Origin: Pycnopodia helianthoides
Taxonomy: Eukaryota > Echinodermata > Asteroidea > Forcipulatida > Asteriidae
Direction: 5' to 3'
Length of the DNA: 64,000 nucleotides
NCBI GenBank assembly: GCA_032158295.1
Contig: CM063254.1
Coordinates: 20,226,147 to 20,290,146 of the forward strand
In this document: positions 1 through 13,000 of the stretch, in pieces
How positions within the stretch are numbered: position 1 is the stretch's first letter
How the letters are laid out: each line of letters begins with the position of its first letter
Position numbers and translations under genes: made by a program
Notes under the pieces: model-generated
What the model was told of the DNA's origin: nothing
The model's database searches: none
What the model saw: only the letters and a program-made list of their open reading frames with translations

Positions 1-72
1 TTTCCTCTTACCGCATGTTACTGTGGATCACTTTTTTGGGCGGCTGGGCTGTCCAGTGGCTAAAAGGTTAAG
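1..72. repeat. dispersed repeat copy A (about 70 bp)
   Basis: The first 72 bases (from ACCGCATGTTAC through GGGCGGCTGGGC to GGTTAAG) recur with few changes at 9437-9510. The GTCCAGTGGCTAAAAGGTTAAG part looks like a degenerate tRNA box A, so this may be the head of a SINE, but no box B is visible. It lies downstream of GPCR-1; the rest of 73-330 holds only the GPCR-1 3' untranslated region. Confidence 0.55.
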
Positions 73-330
73 CAACGATATTACAAATCTATAAAATAGT
101 AGAATAAATAGCTAGCAAGACAAGTTCTCTAAATAACATAAACTACACAGCAAAGTAGATATACTGTTACCGCAAACCAAATGTAGATTGACACCACCTC
201 ACCATGCATGCAATGCTTCAAAAACCACATGTTTATTATTGAAGCAAAAAAAACAAATTTATTCAATAAAATGTTTTATAAGTGTCCGATGTAGTTCAAG
301 AGTATCCAATGTTGTGACTTGTAAGTATAT

Positions 331-3300
331 TTACAAGTTGCCGATATTGTCTGACTCGATAGTAACAGGGAAGCCTGCTGTCACAGGGAAGGGGTGAACC
401 CTGCTTGAATGATCAGGTCGACTGACTGAAGCTGCTCCCACCTTAGCTGCTGTTGCTCCACGCCAGGTAGATATATCTAAGTCATCTACGAAACGTACCG
501 CGTAGAGCTTGGGCAAGTAGACGCAGACCAACGTCAGGTAGGCGTTGAGAATCAGCGCCATACACAGACTCGCCACCTTCTGTATGACTCCCACAGCCGT
601 GAAGTAGACGGGTACAGCAGCCAGGCACAACACCAGCGTAGAGTAGACGCTGACTGCAATGAACTTAGACTCGTTGTAGTTACTGGGTACCTTGCGGGTC
701 TTGAAGGCGTAGAAGCAGCAGGCCAAGATGAGGACGAGGTTGTAGAGGCACGAGGCAACGAAACCGTTCCCAAAATTGCAGAATATCTCCAAGTAATTTT
801 CAAACTTGGAGGGTTGGTACAACTTCGGCAAAGATGGCGCGAAGATGACAGACACGATGCTGATTAATAGCTGGGAATACGGAAATATACACGTATATTA
901 TGAACTTGTTGTCAAACCAGAGAGGTTTACCATGAATTTACTCTACCAACAAACCAAAAAATAAAATTCTGTGTCGTTCAGTTTTATATTTTGTTTTTGT
1001 AAAAGGGTAATTTACAATGCTCATTTTATGAAATTCACAATCCCATAGATAGGCCAAGCACGTGTGTTTATGTGAATTAGAGAAGTTGACAAACATGACT
1101 CGCAAAATGAACAGAAATATGGAAAGACATTGGAAAATATTGATAATATAGACAAATTGATTGTTTTCCGTTGTGTCACTAAGGGGGCCTCTCAATTGAT
1201 GTCAATGCCCACACCCCCCGGGTCGGTGCCCAACTTGAAATTTGAACTTTTGAGATTTATAATTACCAAAATGAAACTTTTATAATCGTTTCATGTAGTA
1301 TTTTCCATGTTTTTAAAACTATTGTTCTCATAACACGCAGTTTGTTTTTACCTCAACGTAAGATTGTCTTATAAAAAATAGCCGAATACAAGAGCGCTAA
1401 AAAGGGGGTTGTAAAGAAAAATGCAAACATAAACAACAGTATTGTTGTCAACAAGTCGGCCTAGAAAAACGATTATGACAAACACAAATCGTAGCCCGCA
1501 GGCCAAATTGAATGTGTTCTTACCGTAAACATAACAAAAAGTACAAAAAGCGGTTTAAGGAAAAACACAAATTATAAAGATTATTTATTCATTAGATGTA
1601 CATGTAGGTCACACTTAACCGTGACCGTACCTTATTCTATGGCACAAGTCATCTGTGGGTAGAAATTATAACACTTTCAAGTTCGAAAGTGTTTTTTGTA
1701 CGCTTCAAACGTTTTCCTGAAGCTCGTCTTATAATACTTTTTTCTCACTCGACACAAAGAGAAGCTTTTAAACTGACAACATTTTAAGCTTTTGAACATT
1801 TTGAGTACGTTTCGGTTTTAGTATTGTAGGTCCCACTTAACCGTGACTATACCTTATTCTATGGCACAAGTCTTCTGTGAGTAGAAATTATAACACTTTC
1901 AAGTCCGAAAGTTGTTGTTTTTACGCTTCAAACGTTTTCTTGAAGCTCGTCTTATAATACTTTTTTCTCACTCGACACAACGAGAAGCTTTTATACTGAC
2001 AGCATTTTAAGCTTTTGAACATTTTGAATACGTTTCGGTTTTACAATTGTAGGTCCCACTTAACCGTGACTGTACCTTATTCTATGGCACAAGTCTTCTG
2101 TGGGTAGAAATTATAACACTTTCAAGTCCGAAAGTTGTTGTTTTTTACGCTTCAAACGTTTTCCTGAAGCTCTTCTTATAATACTTTTTTCTCACTCGAC
2201 ACAAAGAGAAGCTTTTATACTGACAACATTTTAAGCTTTTGAACATTTTGAATACGTTTCGGTTTTATAATTGTAGGTCCCACTTAACCGAAACGTATTC
2301 CTTATTCTATGGCACTATAGTCTATTGTAGGTAGAAATTATAACACTTTCAAGTCCGAAAGTTGTTGTGTTTTATAGGCTTAAACGTTTTCTTGAAGCTC
2401 GTCTTATAATACTTTTTCTCACTCGACACAACGAGAAGCTTTTAAACTGACAGAATTTTAAGCTTTTGAACATTTTGAGTACGTTTCGGTTTCATAATTG
2501 TAGGTCCCACTTAACCGTGACTGTACCTTATTCTGTGGCACTATAGTGTTTTGTGGGTAGAAATTATAACACTTTCAAGTCCGAAAGTTGTTGTTTTTTA
2601 CGCTTCAAACGTTTTCTTGAAGCTCGTCTGATAATACTTTTTTCTCACTCGACACAACGAGAAGCTTTTAAACTGACAGAATTTTAAGCTTTTGAACATT
2701 TTGAGTACGTTTCGGTTTTACAATTGTAGGTCCCACTTAACCGTGACTGTACCTTATTCTATGGCACTAGTCTTTTGTGGGTAGAAATTATAACACTTTC
2801 AAGTCCGAAAGTTGTTGTTTTTTACGCTTCAAACGTTTTCTTGAAGCTCGTCTTATGATACTTTTTTCTCACTCGACACAACGAGAAGCTTTTAAACTGA
2901 CAGAATTTTAAGCTTTTGAACATTTTGAGTACGTTTCGGTTTTACAATTGTAGGTCCCACTTAACCGTGACTGTACCTTATTCTATGGCACTAGTCTTTT
3001 GTGGGTAGAAATTATAACACTTTCAAGTCCGAAAGTTGTTGTTTTTTACGCTTCAAACGTTTTCTTGAAGCTCGTCTTATAACATTTTTTTTCTCACTCG
3101 ACACAAAGTAGGTCACACTTAACCGTGACTGTACCTTATGGCACAAGTCATCTGTGTGTAGGAATTATCAAACTTTCATGTTCGAAAGGTTTTTTTGTAC
3201 GCTTAAAACATTTTCTTGAAGCTCGTCTTATAATACTTTTTTCTCACTCGACACAAAGAGAAGTTTTTAAACTGACAACATTTGAAGCTTTTGAACATTT

Positions 3301-6284
3301 TGAGTGCGTTTCGGTTTTATAATTGTATCTTTGCTTGTCCTTAAAAAAATACTTTCTGTGATGCATTTTCTTTTCAATCACAATGTTTTCGTTGTCTTGT
3401 CTCATGACTTGCTTGTACATGGCTACATGATTTCACCCTTCCCTCTATAAAAATGGCAATTATCGTGTACGATACACGATAAGGGCCGGGTTTTTGTTTT
3501 TCATTTGGTGGCACTCGCTCGGGTACTTTACAAGGTTTAAATCACACCAGAAATCAACCTCGTCCTCATGGTTTACTTTATTTCCAACCATGTTTACAAT
3601 AGTAAACCCTTGGAAGGAAACTCCTTACTTGGACCCTGATTGGACAAAACCAAATGTTAACCTTTGTCAAAACAGCCGGCCGGCAACCAATGTACAAACA
3701 GGCTATTAAATCTGGTACCGGACCACGAGACCATGACGAAGATGTGAATTTCGAAAAGCAGACAGACTATTCTAATTTGCATACGTATCCAAAAACGATC
3801 CAATACCAGGGTGAGAGAGCGGTCAACCTGGTACTGCTCGACACACCCTGGGGACGAGGTTGCACCAGAATATAATCATTCACATGATATCAAACTATTC
3901 ATAAAACCTCACATTCTTTGTTGATTTGAAATGTCTGTATAGTAAGTGTGAAAGATTAACGCGTTATAACGTTGATTTGCGTTCTAATGACTTAGGTCGT
4001 TTTTCAAGTAAATGAGGATTTTGGCTGAAGTTCTGTCTATACTGTCTCGTTGTAGGAGTAAATAGAGATCAGTAAATTAGTACATTTCATTCATGATGAT
4101 AATAATAATAATGATATGAAAATAAACAAGTGCTAATTTCTTTTCGAATACTTCAGAAATGACGCTTGTATGAGACAGAGACCGTGAAACTTGCGTTAAA
4201 AAGATTCTTTGGGGAGATAGGTATACAAGAATTCCCATTTTGAAAGAAAAAAGTAATGTACTTACTTGAAATAGAGTGAAGATGGAAACGATACTGAGCT
4301 GCGCACGTTGCCCGACAAACTTTGGTCTTCTATTGGACTTCTTGGCGGATGTGAAGATCCTGTAGATACGGTTTACCTTGAGGCAAGTTGGAGCGTACGT
4401 AAGGTTGAGGGACAGAGCGATAGCTGTATCTGACATATGGCAGGAGACAGTGCTAGGATAGCTCAAAATCAGGAAAACAGACAGGAATGCTACAAAAAGA
4501 CCAATGATGTTAACGCAGCTTAGTTCCCGACTAGTTGCCTTAATCAGAGGATGGTGACGATAGTAGAGTATGCCTGAAGCAGCAATGGAGGACAGAATGA
4601 CCCCAAACGAAGACAAAACAAGCACAATGATAATTACAACATTCTGCCAGTCAACGGGAGATGGAATCATCATTTTACAAACTGTAAAGTTCAAAGTCGG
4701 CCAGTGAAACGCATCACACTCAACGCACTCTGTGTTGTTAGTCACTATGGCATTTTCCGGACATCTTTGACAACCGTAGCAACATTTGTCTTCCAGAGGA
4801 ATAACTTTATATCCCGGACGGCATTCATCCCGACAGATTGACCTTGGTAGTTTCTCTGCTCCGTAAGACCATCTCAAACCGTCTATTTGAATATCTAAAC
4901 GGTCTTCCACCGCACCTCGTGAGTCCCAAACACCAAGCTCAACACCGTCATATGAGCTGTCCATGTCTTGTTGCAGACTCCGTACTCTATACTTACCAAC
5001 AGGGTCTCCATTGGCATCAAACTGAAACAAACCATCTACCCCTTCAAATGTGATATCTCTAAGATGCGAAATGACCTTTCTCCCAGTGACGGTACCGTTT
5101 AAGAGACAGTCAACAATTCCCCCGCAATCTTCCCGCAGAATTTCATGAAGGGCAGTAGCAAATGCATACACGGCGTCCACAACGTGGTGATAGTTTCCCC
5201 TTGTCACATTCGAACATGTGTTGTCCTGTCTACATTGTTTTAAAACCAAATTAACCCACGGATTAAGAGGTGTGCCGCCAAATTGGGTCAAACGATAATA
5301 GTCTTGAAACCCAGGCACCTCTTTGTGGTAATTCTCTATCAAGAGACTTCCCTCTGTGAAGTGCGCTACACCCCACTCAACAAGCGAGTCCGACGATGCA
5401 AAGCCATCACTGGATATTATTGTGATTCCAGGATGATCGGGAACCGTGCGTTTCAAAGTCGGTAAAATTTCCCTTCCGATAACGGAATTACAGAAGAAGA
5501 CAATCACGGATGCCTGATTGAATCTCAGAATCTTATCCACGATTTCTTGATTTTCGCTTTCGGTTGCTGATTCGCGAATCGCCTCTGCATACGCCACACA
5601 GATTCCATTCTCTTCGGCTAAATTCTGGATTTCTTGGGCTCCATGTATGCCATAGCTGTTGAGGGAGTATATTAGTCCAACGTAGAACCATTTGAATCGC
5701 ACGAGGATATCAACAATTGCTCTTGCTTGTAGATTTGCAGGTGGATTGGTACGCAGAAAGTACGGGAACCTGTCATGGTCGCTTAATTCGATAGTGGATC
5801 CACGGTATCCGATGGTTGGAATTGTATGTACAGTTGTAACGAGTGCCGTCGCCACGCTTGTAGCACTACCCCCTGCGCCAATTATACCGAGAAGTTGACC
5901 GTGTCGCTGAGACTCAGGTGTACCGTCATCCGTCCCAATTATACCGGCCAGGGAAAGAGCTACAGACGCTACAATCGACTCGTGTCCACAATAATCACGG
6001 ATATCGAAACCTAAAGTGATATTTGGCAGCAAGTCGGTACGATTGTTGATTTGTTCAATGGCAAAAGTCATAATTTCTGATCGTTGTACAGCGTCGTTTA
6101 ACAACCCATAGTTGCATAATAAACCATCAAATGAGAAATGCATCGAAAACAAACCTCCAATGACAAAGTCACCGGATTTAAAATAACTGACTTCAGCCTC
6201 CGGTGGAAGAGACCCGAGAATCGGAGAAAAGCTCATCGATGAAGTAAAAAGAAAAAAGACGCTTGGAATAAACCAGGAAACCAT
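331..6284 (-). CDS. GPCR-1: metabotropic glutamate receptor-like class C GPCR, two exons, intact
   Basis: Coding exons 6284-4266 and 870-331, joined CAA|GTAAGT to TTCCCAG|CTA in phase 0, give about 852 residues, usual for this family. Visible in order: signal peptide (1 to about 25), Venus-flytrap ligand domain (about 40-470, with LLPNITLGFDIRDYC), nine-cysteine domain containing KCCYGCQRC, then seven helices. The intron falls inside helix 4; exon 2 holds the rest of helix 4 to helix 7 with KTRKVPSNYNESKF, matching the mGluR third loop. Family role: plasma-membrane dimer sensing amino acids through G proteins. Two glutamate-contact positions look changed: YRGST where the family has YSATS, and PPANLQARA where Asp is expected. 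The helix 1-4 region (KATSRELS, LKVNRIYRIF) favours mGluR over calcium-sensing receptors. A possible minus-strand AATAAA lies near 257-262. The ligand is unknown. Confidence 0.93.
1604..3340. repeat. tandem satellite, about 225-bp unit, roughly 8 copies, in the GPCR-1 intron
   Basis: Copies start with TAGGTCMCACTTAACC near 1604, 1826, 2051, 2275, 2501, 2727, 2951 and 3108. Spacing is 222-227 bp, except the last full spacing of 157 bp, which is an internal deletion. Each unit has the short inverted repeat CTTTCAAGTCCGAAAG and the block TTCTCACTCGACACAA. Copies are about 90% alike by eye. The array fills about half of the 3.4-kb intron. No coding potential is evident. Confidence 0.92.
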
Positions 6285-6712
6285 CTTGAGAGTAGTGTGT
6301 CGTTCTGCTCACTTCTGTATAATGGTTGTAATTATCAAACCTGACGGGTAGATAGAGCGAAGCGGTGAAACATCACTTCGGATTTGCTTTGCGTGGCTGA
6401 TTGTTGAGGTCTTTCCTGGGTATATTATAAAATGAATAGCGATGGGCCGAGCAACATACTATATATGTTACTAGATATTACTTGAACAGGTAGAAATCAA
6501 GCAACTAAAAGGCGGCTTATTATTGGATATGTTAATGCCGCACTACTTTATCGGCGTAGGTGTGTGCACTGCAGGTACAATCTATTTTCCATTATCATTA
6601 TGAATCGTCCATCTTATGTAGTTTCTAAAAAGCTAGTTTATAAAAAGCTGTATATACACTGTGCACATATTTGTCTTCAATTAAATCAGTTTCTTTATTA
6701 TACTTTCAGTCA

Positions 6713-7190
6713 AACAAATTAAACAATTGTTCTTTGATTTTCCAATTTCTAGTTAGATATTAAATCACAAATTCAATAAAGAAACTACAAACGAAATTCT
6801 ACGCTATAGAGCTTTTCAACCGATACAATAGCGACGATCGGTTGAAAAGCTCTTCGAATTTGTAAGGAAACTCAATGACATTTTACAATTATTTACGGAG
6901 TTGTGCATCTTGATCACGTGGTTCGTAACACATCTATGATGTGAAAGTTAGACCGTTTGAAAATTATCTGATCAATTGTCCTTTGATCTTCCAATTTCTA
7001 GTTAGATATTAAATTATAAATTCAATAAAGAAACTATAAACGAAACCCTACGCTATTGTATCGGTTGAAAAGCTCTCGAATTTCTATGGTAGGCTTAGTG
7101 ACATTTAAAAACAATTATTTACGGAATTATGCAGCTTGGTCACGTGGTTCGTAGCAATTGTTTGAGGTGGCTGTTAGACTGTTCATCCGA
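6713..7190. repeat. two tandem copies of a roughly 240-bp unit
   Basis: Copies start near 6713 and 6970 and share CCAATTTCTAGTTAGATATT, CAATAAAGAAACTA, ATTATTTACGGA and TCACGTGGTTCGTA in the same order. The first copy carries a perfect inverted repeat; the second keeps only its right arm (TATCGGTTGAAAAGCTC). The unit is not coding. Confidence 0.85.
6808..6853. repeat. perfect 17-bp inverted repeat with 12-nt loop
   Basis: Arms 6808-6824 (AGAGCTTTTCAACCGAT) and 6837-6853 are exact reverse complements around a 12-base spacer. The arms would form a strong hairpin in single-stranded DNA or RNA. The tandem sister copy near 7020-7080 lost the left arm. Function unknown. Confidence 0.9.
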
Positions 7191-8349
7191 TTTGATAGAC
7201 TAAATTAGATCTTTGCGAGGGCATATCACAAATTGAACACTTTTTATTTAAATCAAAATTTGTGTTGAAAGACATTCTACAATGAGTACCGGAAAGTCCA
7301 TGTCCAGTACTTTTACGTAAACTGAAGTATTTATAAATACTTCCACGTATCAGTCCGCTCATTTGAAATAAAAGTAACGTACAAGTTAAATTACTTGTTT
7401 GTGACAAAATAACAAAAGACGACGTCCAGAGCAAACTGCATGGTGGAAATGTTGAAAATAACCCATCGGCTCTTTCCAGAACCAAGACATCTTCTAAAAA
7501 GAGAATTATACATGGTGTACCCACAAGAATTATCATAATCTGGTCCCACCAAAAAAGCCTCAGAACGTATAACGCAAGACAACCTATATGCCGTCAGAAG
7601 GTTGGTAAAATAATAGTAAACGCCGGAAGGTTTAACTCAATAATGCCTTGAAGTATAAACCTTGAATTATAAAGTGAACATGTTCTATATGAGTGTAGAT
7701 TGCAAATAGAAGTCTCCTCAAATTAGCAACGCATTTCATTTTCTGAACCCCATTATAAAATCGACCCAATTATTATAAGTCAGACAGTTATTTTTAACGT
7801 ACACCCCCATTGTGAAACTGAATTTACTCCCAGGTGAATACCAAGCTCACGGATTCAATACTCAAGGTTATGATCATACTTTAATATGAAGTATGTGGGA
7901 ATTCATCATGAATGAGTATGAAAATGAAACGGAGAAGAAATTGTGTTTGTCACAGACAAGGTCCTTTGGGGGAAGTTAATATGAAATCATGTATTCAGAC
8001 GAGAACGGCATGTCTGAACGCCAAACACCCACATTTTACACATCAGATCTTACCATTAAAACGCAACAAAAATTTGATTAAAAACATAAACAAAACATAC
8101 ATACACAAGAAAACCAAAAATCAAACAAACAATATTCCTCCACTTCCGGAAACAAAATTATAAAAATAAAAAAATGAAACAAAGAAAAGAGATAAAACCA
8201 ACAATTAAATTGAATCTTAGCGTTGAATTGAGGCCAAGGCCGAGTTATTAATTCCCAGGGATGGAGTTGTTGTATCTGATGAATGCATGAATTACTTCCG
8301 GATATTATCTTGCAACACTTTACGATCAAATTAGACTCTGAATTTAATT

Positions 8350-8837
8350 GAGGTAATAATTTATCTCGGATCTTCAAAGTTCGGAACACACTTATTGAGG
8401 TAATAATGTATGGGATCTGCAAAGTTCGGAACACACTTATTGAGGTAATAATGTATTTAGGATCTGCAAAGTTCGGAACACACTAATTGAGATAATAATG
8501 TATCTGGGATCTGCAAAGTTCGGAACACACTAATTGAGATAATAATGTATCTGGAATCCGCAAAGTTCGGAACACACTAATTGAGATAATAATGTATCTG
8601 GGATCTGCAAAGTTCGGAACACACCAATTGAGATAATAATGTATCTGGAATCTGTAAAGTTCGGAACACACTAATTGAGATAATAATGTATCTGGGATCT
8701 GCAAAGTTCGGAACACACTAATTGAGATAATAATGTATCTGGGATCTGCAAAGTTCGGAACACACCAATTGAGAGAATAATGTATCTGGAATCTGCAAAG
8801 TTCGGAACACACTAATTGAGATAATAATGTATAATGT
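8350..8837. repeat. minisatellite, exact 47-bp unit, about 10 copies
   Basis: The motif GCAAAGTTCGGAACACACTA followed by ATTGAGATAATAATGTAT recurs every 47 bp (for example GATCTGCAAAG at 8461 and 8508). Copies on the left edge are more diverged (TTATTGAGGTAATAATG). An open frame through the array on the minus strand (8483-8869) exists only because of the repeat period and is not a gene. Confidence 0.95.
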
Positions 8838-9436
8838 ATCAGTGCCTGTATGTAACACCACAAGGACAACTTAGTCCCTGAACCGCCCGAGTTTGCTGAA
8901 AAAATGTTTAGTTTTCAAGACTCTTTAAGTAAATTACTAGAATCGTGGTTTAAAAATATTATAAAAAGATACACAATGCTTGTTATTTACGTACAATATG
9001 CGTCCTTTTCGTTATTATTGTCATTGATTAAGATTTCAATTTCGGAGGGGATAAGTCCCAAGGGAACAATGAGGGCCACCTGGTAATGGTTACAGCTAAA
9101 TTTCATGGAGGATTTTTTTCATAAGGTTAAAATGAACACAATAGTTTTTAAGGCTGTTACCTGGCGTCAACTGCTCATACTGATTAATTGCCAACCATTA
9201 GGTTTTGACAGTAATATCATGATGAAAGACACATATTTCGTAAAAAATGACCGTGGTTTGGTAAGAGCTACAGAATTAATCATCATTAGCGTTAAAATGT
9301 TTACATTTTCAACTTCCAACTGTGAAGGGTGAAAATAAAAAAATGATTTATATAAACGATTGACATTGTCTCGACCAACGCGTACCAATGACTATTTAGT
9401 TTTATTATGATGTTACTTTACCCCCTCTCCTAACAC

Positions 9437-9510
9437 AAACCTCCTACCGCATGTTACGGTGTATCACTTTGGGCGGCTGGGCGGTCCAGTGACTAAAATG
9501 TTAAGACCAT
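9437..9510. repeat. dispersed repeat copy B
   Basis: This matches bases 1-72 of the window (CTACCGCATGTTACGGTG, GGGCGGCTGGGCGGTCCAGTG, then TAAAATGTTAAG). The flanking 9100-9430 stretch also resembles 12350-12560 (both have GCACAATAGTTTTT or AACACAATAGTTTTT), so this part of the cluster was probably copied in blocks. Confidence 0.6.
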
Positions 9511-9772
9511 TCAGCGAGGGACACGTTTAGTTGCAACGCCCCTGTAGTCCGTTGTCAACCCATGCTTCCAAGCTTTTTCACTGGTTGAAAGGGTTCGTTT
9601 TGCTTTTTTCAACCATTTTGTTTTATCTGAGGGTGATTTTAACATGTTCATATTGCCTAATTTAATTGAGGTTTGCATGTTTGCTTAATTAATTGCAGTC
9701 ATTATTTAGTATTCCCTAGCCTCGTTAACTTAGTTGTAAAAAGAATCAATTCCATTATTAATATGTAAATGT

Positions 9773-10060
9773 GTGGTGCAAAATTCTTTATTTACAAATA
9801 AAATTTGTATGTCGACATTATTTATATATAATTATGATGATCCATACAATGATACATATATATATATATATACATAATGAAACTTTCAAACAATTATATA
9901 ACAGCGTGGTGCAAAACTAATTATTTACAGATTTCCCGTCGATACTATTTTTTAATAATGAAAAGGTGTGTAAAATTATAAAGCTTTCAAACAATTATTT
10001 GTATATAATTATGTGGTGCAAAGTGATTTTTGTTTGTAAAAAAAAAAAAAATAGTGGATA
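9773..10060. repeat. diverged tandem repeat, three copies of roughly 110-130 bp
   Basis: GTGGTGCAAA appears near 9774, 9906 and 10014, with AACTTTCAAACAATTAT and GTCGAYAYTATT between copies. A TA microsatellite interrupts the first copy. Non-coding. Confidence 0.6.
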
Positions 10061-13000
10061 AATATTTAATTTTAATGAATTGTTTGTAAATAATAGCGTC
10101 AAATAAGCTTTTTACACTTGTCCCCTTATAGAGTATTGTCCTGCCCCCTTCTAACCAAATCAGTGACCCCTGTTGATTGAGACCCTTCTAGTACGTAGGG
10201 CATGGTCAATCTTAGGATATCATGGCATAGTGAGCTGAGCAGCGTGTACGATGTGGTTAAGACAATGGAAATGTAAACAATACTGTCAGTATGTGCTGAC
10301 AACGGCCCTCAATGCAGGGATTTAATACATTTGAATACATTGTCCATGGTTTTGTCAGACATTGAAGGTTAAATAATTATGATGAGTGAGCAAATCAAAA
10401 TAAACCATGAAAATATATCGAAAATAGTTTTCAGCCAAATTGGATTGCACCAACAAACAACAAAAATCAATCAGAATGAAGGAGATGGTCTTGTTTTATT
10501 TATTAATTGTTTTTTAATGAATCTCAGTTGCGGTGAGGTACGAAGAATGGAGAAAATTAAACGCATTTGCTTTTGTTGCTTAGCCATGTGTTGGATGTGC
10601 GACCACATTTTAAGAATGTGTGTAGAGCAAAACATAAAAAGTAAACAGAGACTAATTTTGCTGGATTCTTTGCAATTTAATAAAATCTAATTAACAAAGT
10701 TACATGCTTGTTAGGCAAGATGTCATAAAGCAAGCAGGCGTTGTACTGAGGAAGTTTACATTCTCTCTTCATATCCTCAAGCTGTCGTCTTCCAGAGAAC
10801 GGTCAGATTGATCTCATAGTTTGGCAAACAAATGGTATTTCAACATCAATCTCTTATTAGTTTTTCCAGACACTTTGGAATAAGGCATATAATAATATAT
10901 CTCTGTGTTACAGAAGGTATTGGTGCCGCTGATGGGCTGATGGCTTATGAAACGTACACAGCGGTTCCAAGTAAATCTGCACGGAGATCTTGTTTATATA
11001 ATTTTTAAAAATTGTTTAAAATAAAACTAACATGTGCTTGCGTTCTTATTTTTTCTTCTTCTGATCCCCCCTTTTTCTTATGGGGGGGGGGGCTTAGTCA
11101 TGATAAGTCTTGGCACCGACGAGGCTGAAGCTTCCTACTACAGGCATCGGTTTCTATAGCAACACACACGTATATTCTTCTCGGGAATTAACTTTAGACA
11201 CGACAGGTTTGCAAACTCCACCCATCCAGGTCGTTTTATGACTGAGTTGTCAATTTGCAATCGTCCATGAAGGATGTTAAATATGATGACAGCAGATAAC
11301 TTATTTTGATTGATTGTATAGCGTCAAGATGAATTGCCTTGTGTTCGTGCGTGAAGTAGTCCTAAAAAAGCCAACGAGGCCAGTTGGACAATTAACATCA
11401 AATTACATTGAGACAAGTTGGACAATTAACATCAATTTACCTTGGTGTATAATGTTAATAATCAACTAGAAGTAAGACAGTCTAAATCTGACAAAAAAAT
11501 ATAGTGAAACATTAAACCGAACCTAACTAACATATTAAAGTAGGGTGTCTTCACTGCATCTGGTATTGACCGACTGACCGGGCCGAGGCCAAGGTCCATC
11601 AACAACAAACCCGCAATGTTATTGGTCAGTAAAATGGTGCCTGTTTACAACATGATCTGACCTCAACCAATCAAAAGGTAAAGAAAGGCTCACTTTCCAA
11701 TCAGGAGGCATATAGTATCAAACACACCGTAATTACATATACAAACAACTCATTAACTTGCTTTGGTGAATGAGATTTTCAGACCTGGGAAAAGTTGAAG
11801 TATTGTTTACAGTACTAGTAATTTTAGAAATACAAAATTGTCATGTATACATGGAACACTAGTTAGTTTATTTAGTTTATAAAAACCTTAGCTCACAGAG
11901 TCTCACATCAAACTGTCAGAGTTTTAATGTTATTGGACAAAACCAAGCTTCAACATTCTGGATACAAGTGAAAAATTTGCCTCGTTAATACGGTCAGGGT
12001 GACGCCGTTTTCTCATCGCCCGAGGCTGTTGAATTTTGCAAGTCATGGTTCGAAAAATACCCAAGAGTTTGAATATTATCATCGTTTAACTGATTATTTC
12101 AAGTTCAAAAGTAATAACGACCTAGGGTACAATAATAATGGCCTACCTCGTATTAACGGCTACATACGGAGCTTTTATAGGAACATAGGTGAAAACAAAA
12201 ATCGGGAGAAATCTTCGTTCGAACGAAAACAATCTGGAAGGAAGATCATTTCTGTTCGAACGAAGGTTTTTTTTTTTACCGAATTCTTTTCTCTCACCTA
12301 TGTCCCTTTAAAAGCTCGTAGTTACCGGTCATTTTTATGTTGATTTTTGTTGTTTAGGTGAAAATGAGCACAATAGTTTTTGAAGGCTTTTTGTCAGTTT
12401 CATCATGATGTAAAACAATTACCTCGTTGGTTACAAAAGAGGTTTCTGTTGAAGAGCTAATTATCAACTATGTGTAGGGATCATACCAACAACTGCCATT
12501 GAATAATTAACTAATGCGTAACAATGACTAAATTTTCAGTTGTATTTTGATGTATTTTCCCCAAAACACAAGCCGATGAGAGTTCACTACTGCTGCTTGT
12601 TGCAGTGCATCGCTTTAAAGACTCAGCACTCAAGGTAAATGATGATGATTACTATCGTGCTAAGCTATCTGTAATGATTAACCCTCGGAGCAGCGGGCCC
12701 TTCTGTAAAACGCGGTGGATCCAGGTGGAGAATTTTTTCACCACCCAGTTTTTTAGGTCAATGACCCCCTCCTGCAAGCCCAAAGCAATTTTAATCTCCA
12801 CAGGGCTTTTGTCTGGGCCAGCAGTGTGTGTTATTTACGACCTGTTTTAGCTCTGGGCGACACAGGGTTGACACAAAGAGATAATGGCACAAGGAGTTGG
12901 CTCACTAAGATATCAAGTTACAATTCCCAAGGGCATAGCTGTCCCTTGGGACTGCTGTCATTCAATAATTCTTACTCGGCAGTGGTTATAGCCTGGTCAA

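Noticed and set aside
8483..8869. 128-residue minus-strand frame with repeated peptide
   Set aside because: It is an image of the 47-bp minisatellite; the period makes it stay open, with no start context or codon bias.
10379..10690. 103-residue frame with several cysteines
   Set aside because: No domain, signal peptide or splice signals that point to a gene; cysteine spacing is not regular.
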